A stretch of 64,000 nt of DNA from Desulfobacula sp. (lineage in GTDB: Bacteria; Desulfobacterota; Desulfobacteria; Desulfobacterales; Desulfobacteraceae): the NCBI GenBank assembly GCA_018645325.1, contig JABGOU010000012.1, positions 24,871-88,870 of the forward strand. The letters are read 5' to 3'. Numbering within the stretch: position 1 is the stretch's first letter; each line of letters starts with the position of its first letter. Shown here piece by piece: positions 7,508-16,293 of the stretch. Position numbers and translations under genes: made by a program. Below the pieces are notes generated by a model, which worked only from the letters and a program-made list of their open reading frames with translations, was not told where the DNA came from and searched no databases.

Positions 7508-8395
7508 TTATCCAATACTTTTAAAGCTGTTTTCCACAGCAGCTGACAGGATAAGTGCAATGGTTATAAACGAAAAACAAGCCACTTTTCCAGCGGCAAG
7601 GTTTTTTTGTCCTGCCACTTCGTCAGAAAGACTGCCACCAGGCAGCAGGAGTTTATCAACAACAATCCTTGTGCCTGCAAAAAGTAGTAATCCGACAAGG
7701 GAAATGATTATTAAGACCTCCAGCTCAACGATCACATTGCTGGATGCGCCTTTTAAAGCCGTACAAATGATTATACCCAGAGCAATCAGCCACCCGCCAA
7801 AACTCCAGCCTGCAGCCTCGTTATCATCATGTTCAATAACACCATGCACGTCATAGCTTGTAATCAATTGAAAAATAAGTCCTCCTACAACCAGTATCAC
7901 CTGTCCTGCAAGCCAGTACACGATAATATCCCGGATACCTAAAGCCCAGGAATTACTGATACCGGTCTGGGCTCCTAAGAGAATTAGTCCTGTGGCAATG
8001 GATGAACTTGCCACCACCTGGCCTGTACCGCAATTTTTGTCCCTTATGATCTCTTTATCAATATTAAAACGGTAAAGTATAAACTTATTATTAACAAAAA
8101 TACTTAATCTCATGAGTATGATGGATAATATCCCTCCGGATAGAATATTCCAAAGATCAGTGAATAGACTTAGTCCTGTACCAAAGAGAGTTCCAGTGAG
8201 TGCCAATGCCAGTCCCAGCTGATACCCGGATACCATGGAGCCCACAGCAGGGTTGTCTTTTTGGGTCAGCTGATCCTTCAGGTTAAAACTCACGGTCTTG
8301 TCAAATAGATACCAACCCGCTATCCAGCACAAGGTGGCTATCACAAAGTTGGGCACAGCGGAGAAAAGGCTGTCAAATAAAAGCATGTAATCCAT
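7508..8395 (-). CDS. yjfL: Membrane protein with two DUF350 domains (YjfL-like, duplicated)
   Basis: A 295-aa membrane protein with about eight hydrophobic segments, roughly twice the length of E. coli YjfL. The two halves look related: each has a long amphipathic segment, a VVASSSIATGLILLGA or WSFGGWLIALGIIICTA type segment, then a lysine/acid-bounded helix pair. This fits a tandem DUF350 duplication. DUF350 proteins are small inner-membrane proteins of unknown function that cluster with PspA homologues and sometimes glutathionylspermidine synthase. It starts only 23 nt after the corrinoid protein gene, so it may be read from that gene's transcript. Confidence 0.75.
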   Translation of the reverse strand: MDYMLLFDSLFSAVPNFVIATLCWIAGWYLFDKTVSFNLKDQLTQKDNPAVGSMVSGYQLGLALALTGTLFGTGLSLFTDLWNILSGGILSIILMRLSIFVNNKFILYRFNIDKEIIRDKNCGTGQVVASSSIATGLILLGAQTGISNSWALGIRDIIVYWLAGQVILVVGGLIFQLITSYDVHGVIEHDDNEAAGWSFGGWLIALGIIICTALKGASSNVIVELEVLIIISLVGLLLFAGTRIVVDKLLLPGGSLSDEVAGQKNLAAGKVACFSFITIALILSAAVENSFKSIG

Positions 8396-8418
8396 AAATT
8401 ATCTCCTGATAATATTGA

Positions 8419-9063
8419 TTAATTTAATATTTTTTCAAGCTTGTTTATCGTATCCTGAGGAGTTTCACCGAACATATCCGCTCCTATTCTCTTTGCCCAG
8501 TGGTCCGTGGCTACTGCTCCACCCACCATTGTTTTTACCTTGTCACGCATACCGGCTTCTTTCAAAGCTTCCTCCAGCCTTCTTTGGCCAAGCTGGGTGG
8601 TTGTCATCATGGCCGAGGACCCGATCACATCAGCCTTGACTTCCCTTGCCTTTTCAACAAATTCTTTAATGGGGATGTCCCGGCCCAGGTCGTGGACCTC
8701 ATAGCCATGCACTCTGAGCATGGTCACGATGATACCCTTGCCGATGTCATGAATATCGCCTTCAACTGTGCCTATTACTATTACGCCCAGTTTTTTCTGC
8801 TGCTCTTCCACAGGCAAAGCAGCTTCCAGGATCTCAACTGCTGCAGACATGGCTTCAGAGCCTATGAGCAGTCCAGGCAAAAATACTTCCCCTCGATCAA
8901 AAAGATCTCCCATTCTGCGGATACCCTCGCTAAAGCCTTCATTGATCATATCAAGCGGGTCCATGCCGTCTTCAAGAGCCTTTTGGGCTATTTCTTTAGC
9001 CGCTTCATCATCCGTATCCAGGATGGATTGGATAGCTTTTTTAATCCATTCAGCTTTTTCCAT
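8419..9063 (-). CDS. Methyltransferase cognate corrinoid protein (MtbC/MtaC/MttC type)
   Basis: A 214-aa corrinoid carrier protein. Residues 1-85 form the helical cap domain of B12-binding methyltransferases (ALEDGMDPLDMINEG, GEVFLPGLLIGSEAM); residues ~92-214 are the Rossmann-like cobalamin domain with the lower-ligand motif D103-x-H105-x-x-G108 (DIHDIGKG). Such proteins accept a methyl group on cobalt from a substrate-specific methyltransferase and pass it to a MtaA/MtbA- or tetrahydrofolate-type enzyme. The MtaA-like gene 191 nt upstream is the obvious partner. No intact substrate methyltransferase is adjacent, so the methyl donor (methanol, methylamine, betaine, aryl ether) cannot be named. 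Confidence 0.9.
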   Translation of the reverse strand: MEKAEWIKKAIQSILDTDDEAAKEIAQKALEDGMDPLDMINEGFSEGIRRMGDLFDRGEVFLPGLLIGSEAMSAAVEILEAALPVEEQQKKLGVIVIGTVEGDIHDIGKGIIVTMLRVHGYEVHDLGRDIPIKEFVEKAREVKADVIGSSAMMTTTQLGQRRLEEALKEAGMRDKVKTMVGGAVATDHWAKRIGADMFGETPQDTINKLEKILN

Positions 9064-9133
9064 TCAATTACCTCTTTTGCTTGTAATGGTTTAAGTAAAA
9101 ATTTGTTAATCCGCACTTTTCACAATCTGCTTA

Positions 9134-9162
9134 GGGTCCACTCATTGGTTTTTACCAATTTT
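9134..9162 (-). repeat. Degenerate fragment of family-2 element
   Basis: On the minus strand the sequence resembles the right end of the family-2 copies (AAAATTGGTAA, then GAGTGGACCC, then TAA). The centre differs and forms a 6-bp hairpin. Only one end is present. It fills the otherwise gene-free gap between the corrinoid protein and MtaA-like genes. Confidence 0.4.
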
Positions 9163-9254
9163 GCAGCCTTTTCATTTGCAGATTGAATCAAGCTTTTTTA
9201 TTCCCTTTTTACCATGGCAGAAATCTCATCGTCAATGACCAATTGACCAAAGCA

Positions 9255-10268
9255 CTAATGCTCTTTGGCCACCTCCAGCATGGTTAAAAGGTTTTTTGTA
9301 GGCGTACCAGGGCCCACTGCACAACCCGGTGCCAGGATTTGGATTCCATCGGCAATGGCCTGCTCCGATTCTTTTCTAATTTCATCGGGTCCCTTAAGAA
9401 AAAGCGTTGTAGCCACTTCTACGCCACCCAATAATACTATATCAGGCCCGCATTTTTCCCTGACAACTTTGGGATTTGTTTTAGTGTCCAGACTTAAAAT
9501 ATCAGGTCTGGTTTGGGCCATCCATTTTACAATCGGGTCCACCTTTCCGCAAATATGCAGAATTGTTGGAACACAGATCGCATCAAATTGTTTTGTCTGA
9601 AATTCAAGTTCTAACTCTTTGTATGTTTTAGGAGCAATCAGTTCAGGCGAAGCCGTCATATCTTCACAGCAAATAATATCTGCACCGGCATCAATGATCG
9701 CCTTTGCCAAAGCAGTGCCGGCCTTTTCTCCTAATTCCAGCCAGGGTCGTAATTTATCGGGCGCCTTAAAGGTTGCCTTTAAAAGTGGAATCGTATCAAT
9801 AAGAGAACCTGCAAGTGTAAAAGGTCCGATAATTCCACCAATCACAGGCACTTTGTCACCCACTTCTTTTTTTACAATACTTACAGCTTTGAGCAGTTCC
9901 GGAATATGACCCCTAAAAAGAAAGTCATTCGGAAATACAGGTGTGTCATCAATCCTGAAAGCCGGCGGGTGATCAATCCCCGGGATTCCTTCCATGTTGT
10001 CCGGTAATTTCCCAGGCTTTATATTAGCGCCTAAAGCACGTGCTTCAAAGGTTTGGCAGAAAGGAACCCTTATTGCATCAAACCCGAGAATAGTATGGGA
10101 AGCAAGCGCCAGTCTGGCCATGGCTTCACCATCTTCATGTGCTTTTGGCCAAAAGGCCTGAACTTTCTCCATTTGCTCATATGTTGCTGTGCAATTGGCC
10201 CCAAAGCAAGGCATTCGATCCGGCTTTTGATGATTGATCACTGCCATTACTCGTTCCTTTGAATTCAT
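9255..10268 (-). CDS. Methylcobamide methyltransferase, MtaA/MtbA (uroporphyrinogen decarboxylase-like) family
   Basis: A 337-aa member of the uroporphyrinogen-decarboxylase-fold methyltransferases that move the methyl group from a methylated corrinoid protein to a thiol or pterin acceptor. MNSKERVMAVINHQKPDR is the family's N-terminal signature, HICGK supplies the H-x-C zinc ligands, and PGCAVGPGTPT near the C-terminus supplies the third cysteine. The length is normal. It probably works with the corrinoid protein encoded just downstream. The acceptor in a sulfate reducer is unlikely to be coenzyme M; tetrahydrofolate is a guess. A copy of the family-1 repeat lies 63 nt upstream of the start. 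Confidence 0.85.
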   Translation of the reverse strand: MNSKERVMAVINHQKPDRMPCFGANCTATYEQMEKVQAFWPKAHEDGEAMARLALASHTILGFDAIRVPFCQTFEARALGANIKPGKLPDNMEGIPGIDHPPAFRIDDTPVFPNDFLFRGHIPELLKAVSIVKKEVGDKVPVIGGIIGPFTLAGSLIDTIPLLKATFKAPDKLRPWLELGEKAGTALAKAIIDAGADIICCEDMTASPELIAPKTYKELELEFQTKQFDAICVPTILHICGKVDPIVKWMAQTRPDILSLDTKTNPKVVREKCGPDIVLLGGVEVATTLFLKGPDEIRKESEQAIADGIQILAPGCAVGPGTPTKNLLTMLEVAKEH

Positions 10269-10331
10269 AGCCTTATTTCCCTTTCCTGATTTTGATCAAC
10301 CAGTGTATCACTTATAATTTTAAAAATTAAG

Positions 10332-10466
10332 GTAATTGTTCAGCCCGTTAAAAAAAGTTATCCCCAAAGCCCTGTCTGATGGATATTTGCAGGAGGTTAA
10401 GCAAATAGCCTCGAAACAAATATCTACCAGACAGGGCGGTTTCAAGCGTAAGAGCTGAATAATTAC
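10332..10466 (-). mobile_element. Family-1 MITE-like element, copy C
   Basis: A 135-bp copy in the opposite orientation to copies A and B (GTAATTGTTCAGCCCG at the left, GCTGAATAATTAC at the right), with the 21-bp internal inverted repeat carrying a few changes. The flanking octamers (AAATTAAG and GTATTTTC) do not match, so no target duplication remains. It abuts the truncated aldehyde oxidoreductase gene, which points to a deletion with an end at this element. Confidence 0.85.
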
Positions 10467-10954
10467 GTATTTTCTAATAAAGTTTTCAAAGGTTTAAAAG
10501 CCATTATAGTTGATAAAAAAGCAAAAAGCTTAAGACCAATTCATGACTTGAAAGCCTTTAAAGAGAGTGCTAAAATTTTTGCCAAAGCTGTTCTAACAGA
10601 TGAGTTTACAGCAGAACTGGCAGAGATTGGGTCGTCAGTGCTGGTTGAACCCATCAATGCGGTTGGAGCATTTCCAACCCGCAATGCAAGGGAAGGCCAG
10701 TTTGAGGATGCAGATAAAATCAGTGGAGAAAACATGGCCCGGATTATTAAAAGTCGTGGTGGATGCATCCAGAGATGCCCAGATACATATGGTTCTTGTT
10801 GATACTGTCGGAATCTGTGACTTTGCCCAGACCGGATTTGGTGCTCCGGACGGGACCCAAAATGTTTTATCAAGAACCTTTGCCTCCGCATAACAAAGTA
10901 GTTGTTATCTCAGATGAAGAAATGGATACGACCTTTAATTTTTTTAAGGAGTGA
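10467..10954 (+). pseudogene. Remnant of tungsten/molybdopterin aldehyde:ferredoxin oxidoreductase
   Basis: From about 10470 the reading frame gives FSNKVFKGLKAIIVDKK, then LKAFKESAKIF, GSSVLVEPINAVGAFPTRN and ISGENMARI, matching the middle of aldehyde:ferredoxin oxidoreductases. The frame is lost near 10765 and later AOR-like text (VLVDTVGICDFAQTGFGAP) appears in another frame. The N-terminal ~200 residues and most of the C-terminal half (families are ~600 aa) are missing. The 5' break coincides with copy C of the family-1 element. The gene is dead; its MoaD-like companion downstream is intact. Confidence 0.75.
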
Positions 10955-10961
10955 TGGATTA

Positions 10962-11201
10962 TTGAAGTTGAATGTTAAATTATATGGAACCCTGAGCCGC
11001 TCTTTTGATAAGTATGATCATTTGAGCGGCATTGATGTTGTTATCCGGAAAGATGCATCTATAAATGATCTTCTGGTTCATTTGAATCTTTTGTCTGAGC
11101 GTTTAGGTATGATTTCCATGGACGGCATACTTTTAAATAAAAACAGTCAATTGAAAAATGGTGCCAGGATCAAGATTTTTCAACCCATTGCCGGAGGATA
11201 G
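10962..11201 (+). CDS. MoaD/ThiS-like sulfur carrier protein associated with aldehyde oxidoreductase
   Basis: A 79-aa ubiquitin-like protein beginning with strand MKLNVKLYGTLSRSF and ending in the diglycine PIAGG needed for thiocarboxylate formation. MoaD-like proteins donate sulfur for the dithiolene of molybdopterin; versions placed directly after AOR genes are thought to serve tungstopterin enzymes. The TTG at 10962 is chosen because AAGGAG lies 10 nt upstream and it gives a normal-length protein; an in-frame TTG at 10968 is an alternative. The upstream AOR gene is a pseudogene, so this is either an orphan or serves another enzyme. Confidence 0.75.
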   Translation: MKLNVKLYGTLSRSFDKYDHLSGIDVVIRKDASINDLLVHLNLLSERLGMISMDGILLNKNSQLKNGARIKIFQPIAGG

Positions 11202-11393
11202 CATTGTTTAAATCGTTCAGGCTTTGAGACTATTTTAAAACCTCATCAAGAAGATCTGTCCTTCATAGCATCAGGCAATTTGACCTGGAATCGGGAAAAA
11301 ATGTCTGTGTAATATGATTGAAGAATAGGACGCAGATTGGCTCAGATTAGAAGGATTTAATTAGGGATTCAGGCGGAATTCAGGAAGAGATTT

Positions 11394-11441
11394 TTGCATA
11401 CACGTACAAAAAACCCTTTAAATTTTTGCATATGTATGCAA
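11394..11441. promoter_or_regulatory. Two related palindromic sites before the DUF4143 ATPase gene
   Basis: TTGCATACACGTACAA (11394-11409) and TTGCATATGTATGCAA (11426-11441) share the TTGCATA half-site, are 32 bp apart (about three helical turns) and end 9 nt before the ATG at 11451. The second is a near-perfect 7+2+7 palindrome. Spacing and position suit a pair of repressor sites or a single autoregulatory control region. Confidence 0.4.
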
Positions 11442-11450
11442 TAAACTTAT

Positions 11451-12689
11451 ATGGAACGGATACACACTCAATATTTGTTTGATCATGAATTAAATGCCGA
11501 TAAAATGATTTTTCTTGCAGGCCCAAGGCAGATCGGCAAGACTACTTTTGTCCGACACAGGCTTGCAAAGCTAAAACAGTCTGATCTTTATTTTAACTGG
11601 GATGATCCCTTTGTTCGCCAGGAGTATCGTCGGAATCCCCACTTTTTAAAAGGAAAGATTGCAGGTTATGGTGCAGAACCTCTGATCGCTTTTGATGAAA
11701 TACACAAACATAAAAAATGGAAAGATATTTTAAAAGGTCTTTATGATCTGCACAAAGAGGAAGCTCGATTTATCATCACAGGAAGTGCCCGCCTTGATTA
11801 TTTCAGAAAATCCGGCGACAGCCTGGTAGGCAGATATTTTTCCTATGGAATGCTGCCTCTTGGTCTGGCAGAAGCTATGGGATGTCCTGGATTGATAATA
11901 AATGACGATACCGTATTTTCCGGTCAAAAGGAAAATGAACTTTTAGAAAAGCTTCATAATATCCCGTTGAAACAGGCACAAGACGTATTCCATCAGTTAA
12001 GGCTGTTCGGCGGATTTCCTGAGCCTTTTATTAAAGCAAGCAAACGATTTTCAACAAAATGGCGGCAAAATTATAAATCACTTTTAATTTATGAAGACTT
12101 GCGTGATCTTTCAAAGATACAGGATATGAAAGGTGTGGAGCAGCTTGTTTTACTCCTGCCTGAAAGAATTACCTCGCCATTGAGTATTAATTCTTTAAGA
12201 GAAGATTTGGGTGTAAATCACAGGACGGTGAGTGGCTGGATAGAAGGATTGAAAAAGATATTCCTGATTTTTTCAATTATGCCCTGGAGCAAAAATATTT
12301 CAAAGGCAATAAAAAAGGAAAACAAAGTCTATTTTTATGACTGGACTCTTGTGGATAATCCCGGGGCACGGTTTGAAAATATGGTGGCAGTGTCCCTTTT
12401 ACGCATGGTTTGCCGGTGGAACGAGCTTGGGCTTGGAGATTTTGACCTGCGATATATCCGCAATCATCAAGGAAAGGAAGTCGATTTTCTAATTGTGAAA
12501 GACAGACAGCCGCTTGTTCTGATAGAAGCAAAAACAACGGATAGAACGCTTTCAAATTCCGGTCAATACTTTAAGCGATATTTAAATATACCTTTTTATC
12601 AACTTGTTGAAAATTATAATGATATAGAGGTTTTTAAAAACAATTGCTATGTTTTTTCTGCTGTAAGATTCTTAAGTTTGACAGGATGA
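11451..12689 (+). CDS. AAA-type ATPase with C-terminal DUF4143 domain
   Basis: A 412-aa protein of the common ATPase plus DUF4143 family. Walker A is GPRQIGKTT at residues 24-32, Walker B LIAFDEIH at ~82-89, and a sensor-like IITGSARLD follows at ~107. The C-terminal part contains EVDFLIVKDRQPLVLIEAK, a PD-(D/E)xK nuclease-like pattern typical of DUF4143. The family's role is not established; members are scattered, mobile and often linked to toxin-antitoxin or defence-like loci. There is no Shine-Dalgarno sequence before the ATG, and paired palindromes lie just upstream. It stands alone, with no antitoxin-sized partner visible. Confidence 0.85.
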   Translation: MERIHTQYLFDHELNADKMIFLAGPRQIGKTTFVRHRLAKLKQSDLYFNWDDPFVRQEYRRNPHFLKGKIAGYGAEPLIAFDEIHKHKKWKDILKGLYDLHKEEARFIITGSARLDYFRKSGDSLVGRYFSYGMLPLGLAEAMGCPGLIINDDTVFSGQKENELLEKLHNIPLKQAQDVFHQLRLFGGFPEPFIKASKRFSTKWRQNYKSLLIYEDLRDLSKIQDMKGVEQLVLLLPERITSPLSINSLREDLGVNHRTVSGWIEGLKKIFLIFSIMPWSKNISKAIKKENKVYFYDWTLVDNPGARFENMVAVSLLRMVCRWNELGLGDFDLRYIRNHQGKEVDFLIVKDRQPLVLIEAKTTDRTLSNSGQYFKRYLNIPFYQLVENYNDIEVFKNNCYVFSAVRFLSLTG

Positions 12690-12759
12690 TCAGTACTGGG
12701 CCAGAAATGTCCCTGTTTTTATTTTAAAACCACACAACATATTTTTAGTATTGATATTC

Positions 12760-12789
12760 TTGACTTCTACTGATAAGAAACTTATCAGT
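12760..12789 (+). promoter_or_regulatory. Putative promoter with overlapping 9-bp palindrome
   Basis: TTGACT (12760-12765), a 17-nt spacer and TATCAG (12783-12788) form a plausible sigma70 promoter for the sigma54-activator gene. A perfect inverted repeat, ACTGATAAG-AAA-CTTATCAGT (12769-12789), covers the -10 region and could be an operator. Confidence 0.4.
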
Positions 12790-12897
12790 AAATGATGCTG
12801 TTATCAGGCAGAGAAGCTGATACTAACTGTGATTTATGGAAAGCATCATGGAAAAATAAATAATTGTAAACTTTGTTATCACTATGCAGGAACCCAA

Positions 12898-14397
12898 ATG
12901 CCGCGTTTTGAAGATCTGATAAATGACTTTACCCCTGTCCAGTCGGCAGGAATCTCTAAATCCTGTATCCTTGTTATTGATGATGATGCATCCATCCAGA
13001 GAGGATTAACCACATACTTTTCCAACACCTATCAGGTGGAGGTCGCCGGCAATGGCCAGGAAGGCATTGATACGCTTTTAAAAACGTCTGTACACTGCAT
13101 TATTCTTGATGTCAAAATGAAAAGAATGAATGGATTTGATACCTTTCCCAAATTAAAGGAAATTAACCCTGAACTTCCCATTATTTTTTATTCCGCCTTT
13201 CAAAATGAGCATGATCTGAAAAGTATTCTTAACCGGTATAACCCTGAAGGATACTTTGCAAAAGGCGATGACATAGAAAAGCTTAGATCTGCCATTGATA
13301 AAAGTATTCACAAATTTTTAAATATTCTTAATCAAAAAACAGATTTCAATAATATTCAAAACAAACTCGTTGAGGAAAAAAAGAATAACCGCATCCTTCA
13401 TAAAAGACTTTTATCCAATTACAAATTTGATATTTTAATTGGATCAAGCCCGAGAATGATCGAGTTTAAGCAATTGTGCGAAAAAGCGGTGAACTCTGAT
13501 ATTACAGTCTTAATCCAGGGAGAAACAGGAACTGGAAAAGAATTGATTGCAAATGTGATCCATGAAAATTCCAGACGGTCTGATCATCCCTTTTTTATCC
13601 AGAACTGTGCTGCCATCCCGGAAAACTTATTTGAAAGTGAATTGTTCGGACACAAAAAAGGTTCCTTTTCAGGCGCCATTACCGATAAAAAAGGGATATT
13701 TGAGCTTGCTGATAAAGGAACGGTTTTTCTTGATGAAATTGGAGAATTGCCCCTTGCCATGCAGACAAAACTTTTAAGACTGCTTCAACAAGGAGAAGTC
13801 CGGCCGCTTGGGAGCAATACAACAAAATATGTGGACGTGAGAATTGTCTCAGCCACTAACAGAGACCTTGTAAAAGACATTAAAGAGGGGCGGTTTCGAA
13901 AGGATTTATACTATCGGTTGAATGTGTTTAATTTAACGCCCCCTCCGCTTCGTGAAATCAAAGATGATATCCCTCTAATGGTTAAATTTTTTATAAAAAA
14001 GTATCAAAAAAAGCATGGGGCCGGAGCAAAAAAAATAAGCGCAAAAGCTCTGGATATTTTATGCAGCCATTCATTTCCCGGCAATGTCAGAGAGCTTGAA
14101 AATGAAATTGAAAGGGCTGTGGTCATGTTAGGGTCTGAAGCAGACACCATAAAACCATGCCATTTCTCAGAAAATTTAATGACAAAAAGCCAAAGCAAAA
14201 AAAAGATAAAAGATAAAGAAAAGACATTAAAAGAAATGGTGGCACTCTTTGAACAGGACCTGATTAAAAAAGCCATGAAAAAGCATCGCGGTAATAAAAC
14301 CCATGCGGCAAAAGAACTTGGGATCAGCCGGGTGGGATTAAACAATAAAATACAGCGGTATGAAATGGTTTTAAGTTTACCCTATGAGACAAATTAA
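12898..14397 (+). CDS. Sigma54-dependent response regulator (NtrC family)
   Basis: A 499-aa three-domain activator. The receiver spans ~22-140 (acid pocket DDD at 28-30, phosphoacceptor D71 in ILDVKM). The AAA+ sigma54-interaction domain spans ~185-420 with Walker A GETGTGKE and Walker B VFLDEIGE; a C-terminal Fis-type HTH follows (THAAKELGISRVGLNNK). The sigma54-contacting loop reads GSFSGA instead of the usual GAFTGA. A GTG at 12829 would add 23 residues, but only the ATG at 12898 has an AGGA-type ribosome site. It is followed by a histidine kinase after 33 nt, its likely partner. The receiver closely resembles the lone receiver at 16277. Confidence 0.92.
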   Translation: MPRFEDLINDFTPVQSAGISKSCILVIDDDASIQRGLTTYFSNTYQVEVAGNGQEGIDTLLKTSVHCIILDVKMKRMNGFDTFPKLKEINPELPIIFYSAFQNEHDLKSILNRYNPEGYFAKGDDIEKLRSAIDKSIHKFLNILNQKTDFNNIQNKLVEEKKNNRILHKRLLSNYKFDILIGSSPRMIEFKQLCEKAVNSDITVLIQGETGTGKELIANVIHENSRRSDHPFFIQNCAAIPENLFESELFGHKKGSFSGAITDKKGIFELADKGTVFLDEIGELPLAMQTKLLRLLQQGEVRPLGSNTTKYVDVRIVSATNRDLVKDIKEGRFRKDLYYRLNVFNLTPPPLREIKDDIPLMVKFFIKKYQKKHGAGAKKISAKALDILCSHSFPGNVRELENEIERAVVMLGSEADTIKPCHFSENLMTKSQSKKKIKDKEKTLKEMVALFEQDLIKKAMKKHRGNKTHAAKELGISRVGLNNKIQRYEMVLSLPYETN

Positions 14398-14430
14398 ATT
14401 TTAAATAAATCAGGATTGATCCACAATTAA

Positions 14431-16293
14431 ATGTTTGGCCTAAAAAAGAAAACAAAAAAATTATTGACCCTGGAAGATCCAGTCTATTCAGGACGAGATC
14501 TTTTGCCCATATGGTTCTATGTGTTAGCACATGGGTCTAATATTGATCAATTCTTTGATGGGATTGATATTCCCAGAGAACGAATATTGGATGAAAATGA
14601 ATGGTTTGATATCGATACTACATTTAAATTGTGGGAAAACTATCGATCCTGCCTGCCTGATTATGACATGACCGAAAATTTCAAGATTTCGATTGAATCT
14701 GTTAAAAAATCTTCCTATGGGATTGCAAAACTAGTGGCCCAGTTTTCATCCATTAAAACTATTTTCAGGCTGCTCCCATATTTGGCTTCTACTGTATCCA
14801 AAATTGATCTATTTGAAGTTCTTGAGCTTGATAATACTTCAGCAACAATAAAATACAACCCTTATCCCGGATTTGAAAAATTTATCGATTCGTCTCACAC
14901 CTTCGCATTTCTGGGGATGTTTTCAGCTTTCCCCACGATCCACGATATGCCGCCGGCAAAGGTCAGGGAAATTGCAAGCCTGATCGATGTGTTTAAAAAA
15001 TTTTCCATTGATTTTGCACAATTCGGCCATACTATTAACGAAAAAATGGAAATCATCTATCTGGATGATGAGCCTGCCGGAAAATGGATCACCATTTCTC
15101 AAGATCATGATCTTGACCCTTTGGTAATAAAATATCTGGCAGGAGAAAAATGTGTGCTATGGGAAAAGGATATATGGGAAACAAAAAAATCAGGAAAAAA
15201 AATTCTCATCGCGCAAAAAGGAGATCTTTATAATTGCTCATCCAGTATTTATACGGCAAAATGGGAAAATGCCGGCTTTTTTTCCAGGATAAAAAAGGCC
15301 TTTCCCATTGCCAGGCAATTTTTACTTGCCTTTTTTAAAAGCCGGGATGCCTTGTTTAAACAGACCTCCATGCTCCATGACCAGGCAAGCATACTGGAAG
15401 ATAGAATCAGAACAAAAACAGCTGAATTGAACCAGGCCCATGAGGCAATCATGGAACTTGAAAAACGCACAATTGAGCACAGGATCACGGGGGGATTTGC
15501 CCATGAAATGAGAAATGCCCTTGCCGGCGCACAATTGGAATTAAGATCTATCATTGATTATAAAAACCAGAAAAAAATATCTCCTGAAATTCTTAAAGAG
15601 AATGCAACTTCTCTATTGGAGAATCTATATCGGCTTCATAAAGACTATGGCATACCCAAAAACAAGATTGCTAAATATTTTATCCCACACCTAAAGGAGA
15701 TGGCTGAGATATCAGATCATTTATCCAATGTGCTTATTGATATTTCAAGTGATATTGACCGGGGATTACATATTACAAAAGAAATCAGAAATTATGCTAA
15801 AATGCATGAGTTTAAGGCAGGGACCCAGATTGTTGAAATCGTTGGCCTTTTGAAGAACTTGAAACACAGGCATTTTAAAGCGCTGAACAATAACAATATC
15901 ACCCTGTCGTTTTCCGGGATAAAAAAAGCCCATGTCACAGCAGATAAAGACCATTTAACTTCTATTTTCACCAATTTGATTCTTAATGCAAAAGAGGCGT
16001 TGGTTGAGGATAAAACATTTGAAGGTAAAATTTATATCAGCATCGAAAAAAATAATTCAACTTTTATCGTGCGGGTAAACGATAATGGTCCGGGCATTCC
16101 AGATGATTTAAAAAATGATATTTTTGAACCCTTTTTTACAACCAAACCTTCCAGCGGAACGGGTTTGGGTTTAGGCATTGTTAAACGGCTTGTCAATTTA
16201 TATGGCGGGCAGATCACCATTGAATCCACTATCGGTCAAGGCACCCGTGCTGAAATAACGTTTCCAGGGGTTGAAAATGAATCGATTCAATGA
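14431..16293 (+). CDS. Sensor histidine kinase (soluble, N-terminal ligand-binding-like domain)
   Basis: A 620-aa kinase without membrane segments. Residues ~1-260 form a sensory region of unknown identity, distantly like the N-terminal domain of some AraC-type regulators (DIPRERILDENEWFDIDT). A coiled coil (~310-345) leads to the HisKA helix with GGFAHEMRNALAGAQ (phosphoacceptor H), an unusually long helical insert, then the ATPase domain with DNGPGIP and GTGLGLGIV. It overlaps the receiver gene by 17 nt and follows the sigma54 activator by 33 nt, so the three make one signalling operon with two possible output receivers. The input signal is unknown. Confidence 0.88.
   Translation: MFGLKKKTKKLLTLEDPVYSGRDLLPIWFYVLAHGSNIDQFFDGIDIPRERILDENEWFDIDTTFKLWENYRSCLPDYDMTENFKISIESVKKSSYGIAKLVAQFSSIKTIFRLLPYLASTVSKIDLFEVLELDNTSATIKYNPYPGFEKFIDSSHTFAFLGMFSAFPTIHDMPPAKVREIASLIDVFKKFSIDFAQFGHTINEKMEIIYLDDEPAGKWITISQDHDLDPLVIKYLAGEKCVLWEKDIWETKKSGKKILIAQKGDLYNCSSSIYTAKWENAGFFSRIKKAFPIARQFLLAFFKSRDALFKQTSMLHDQASILEDRIRTKTAELNQAHEAIMELEKRTIEHRITGGFAHEMRNALAGAQLELRSIIDYKNQKKISPEILKENATSLLENLYRLHKDYGIPKNKIAKYFIPHLKEMAEISDHLSNVLIDISSDIDRGLHITKEIRNYAKMHEFKAGTQIVEIVGLLKNLKHRHFKALNNNNITLSFSGIKKAHVTADKDHLTSIFTNLILNAKEALVEDKTFEGKIYISIEKNNSTFIVRVNDNGPGIPDDLKNDIFEPFFTTKPSSGTGLGLGIVKRLVNLYGGQITIESTIGQGTRAEITFPGVENESIQ

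Noticed and set aside
8396-10331. Cobalamin riboswitch before the corrinoid genes
   Set aside because: The leader regions are 62 and 191 nt and contain no B12-box-like sequence; the larger gap holds a repeat fragment.
12829-12897. N-terminal extension of the sigma54 regulator from GTG 12829
   Set aside because: No ribosome site and poor protein-like text before the ATG at 12898.
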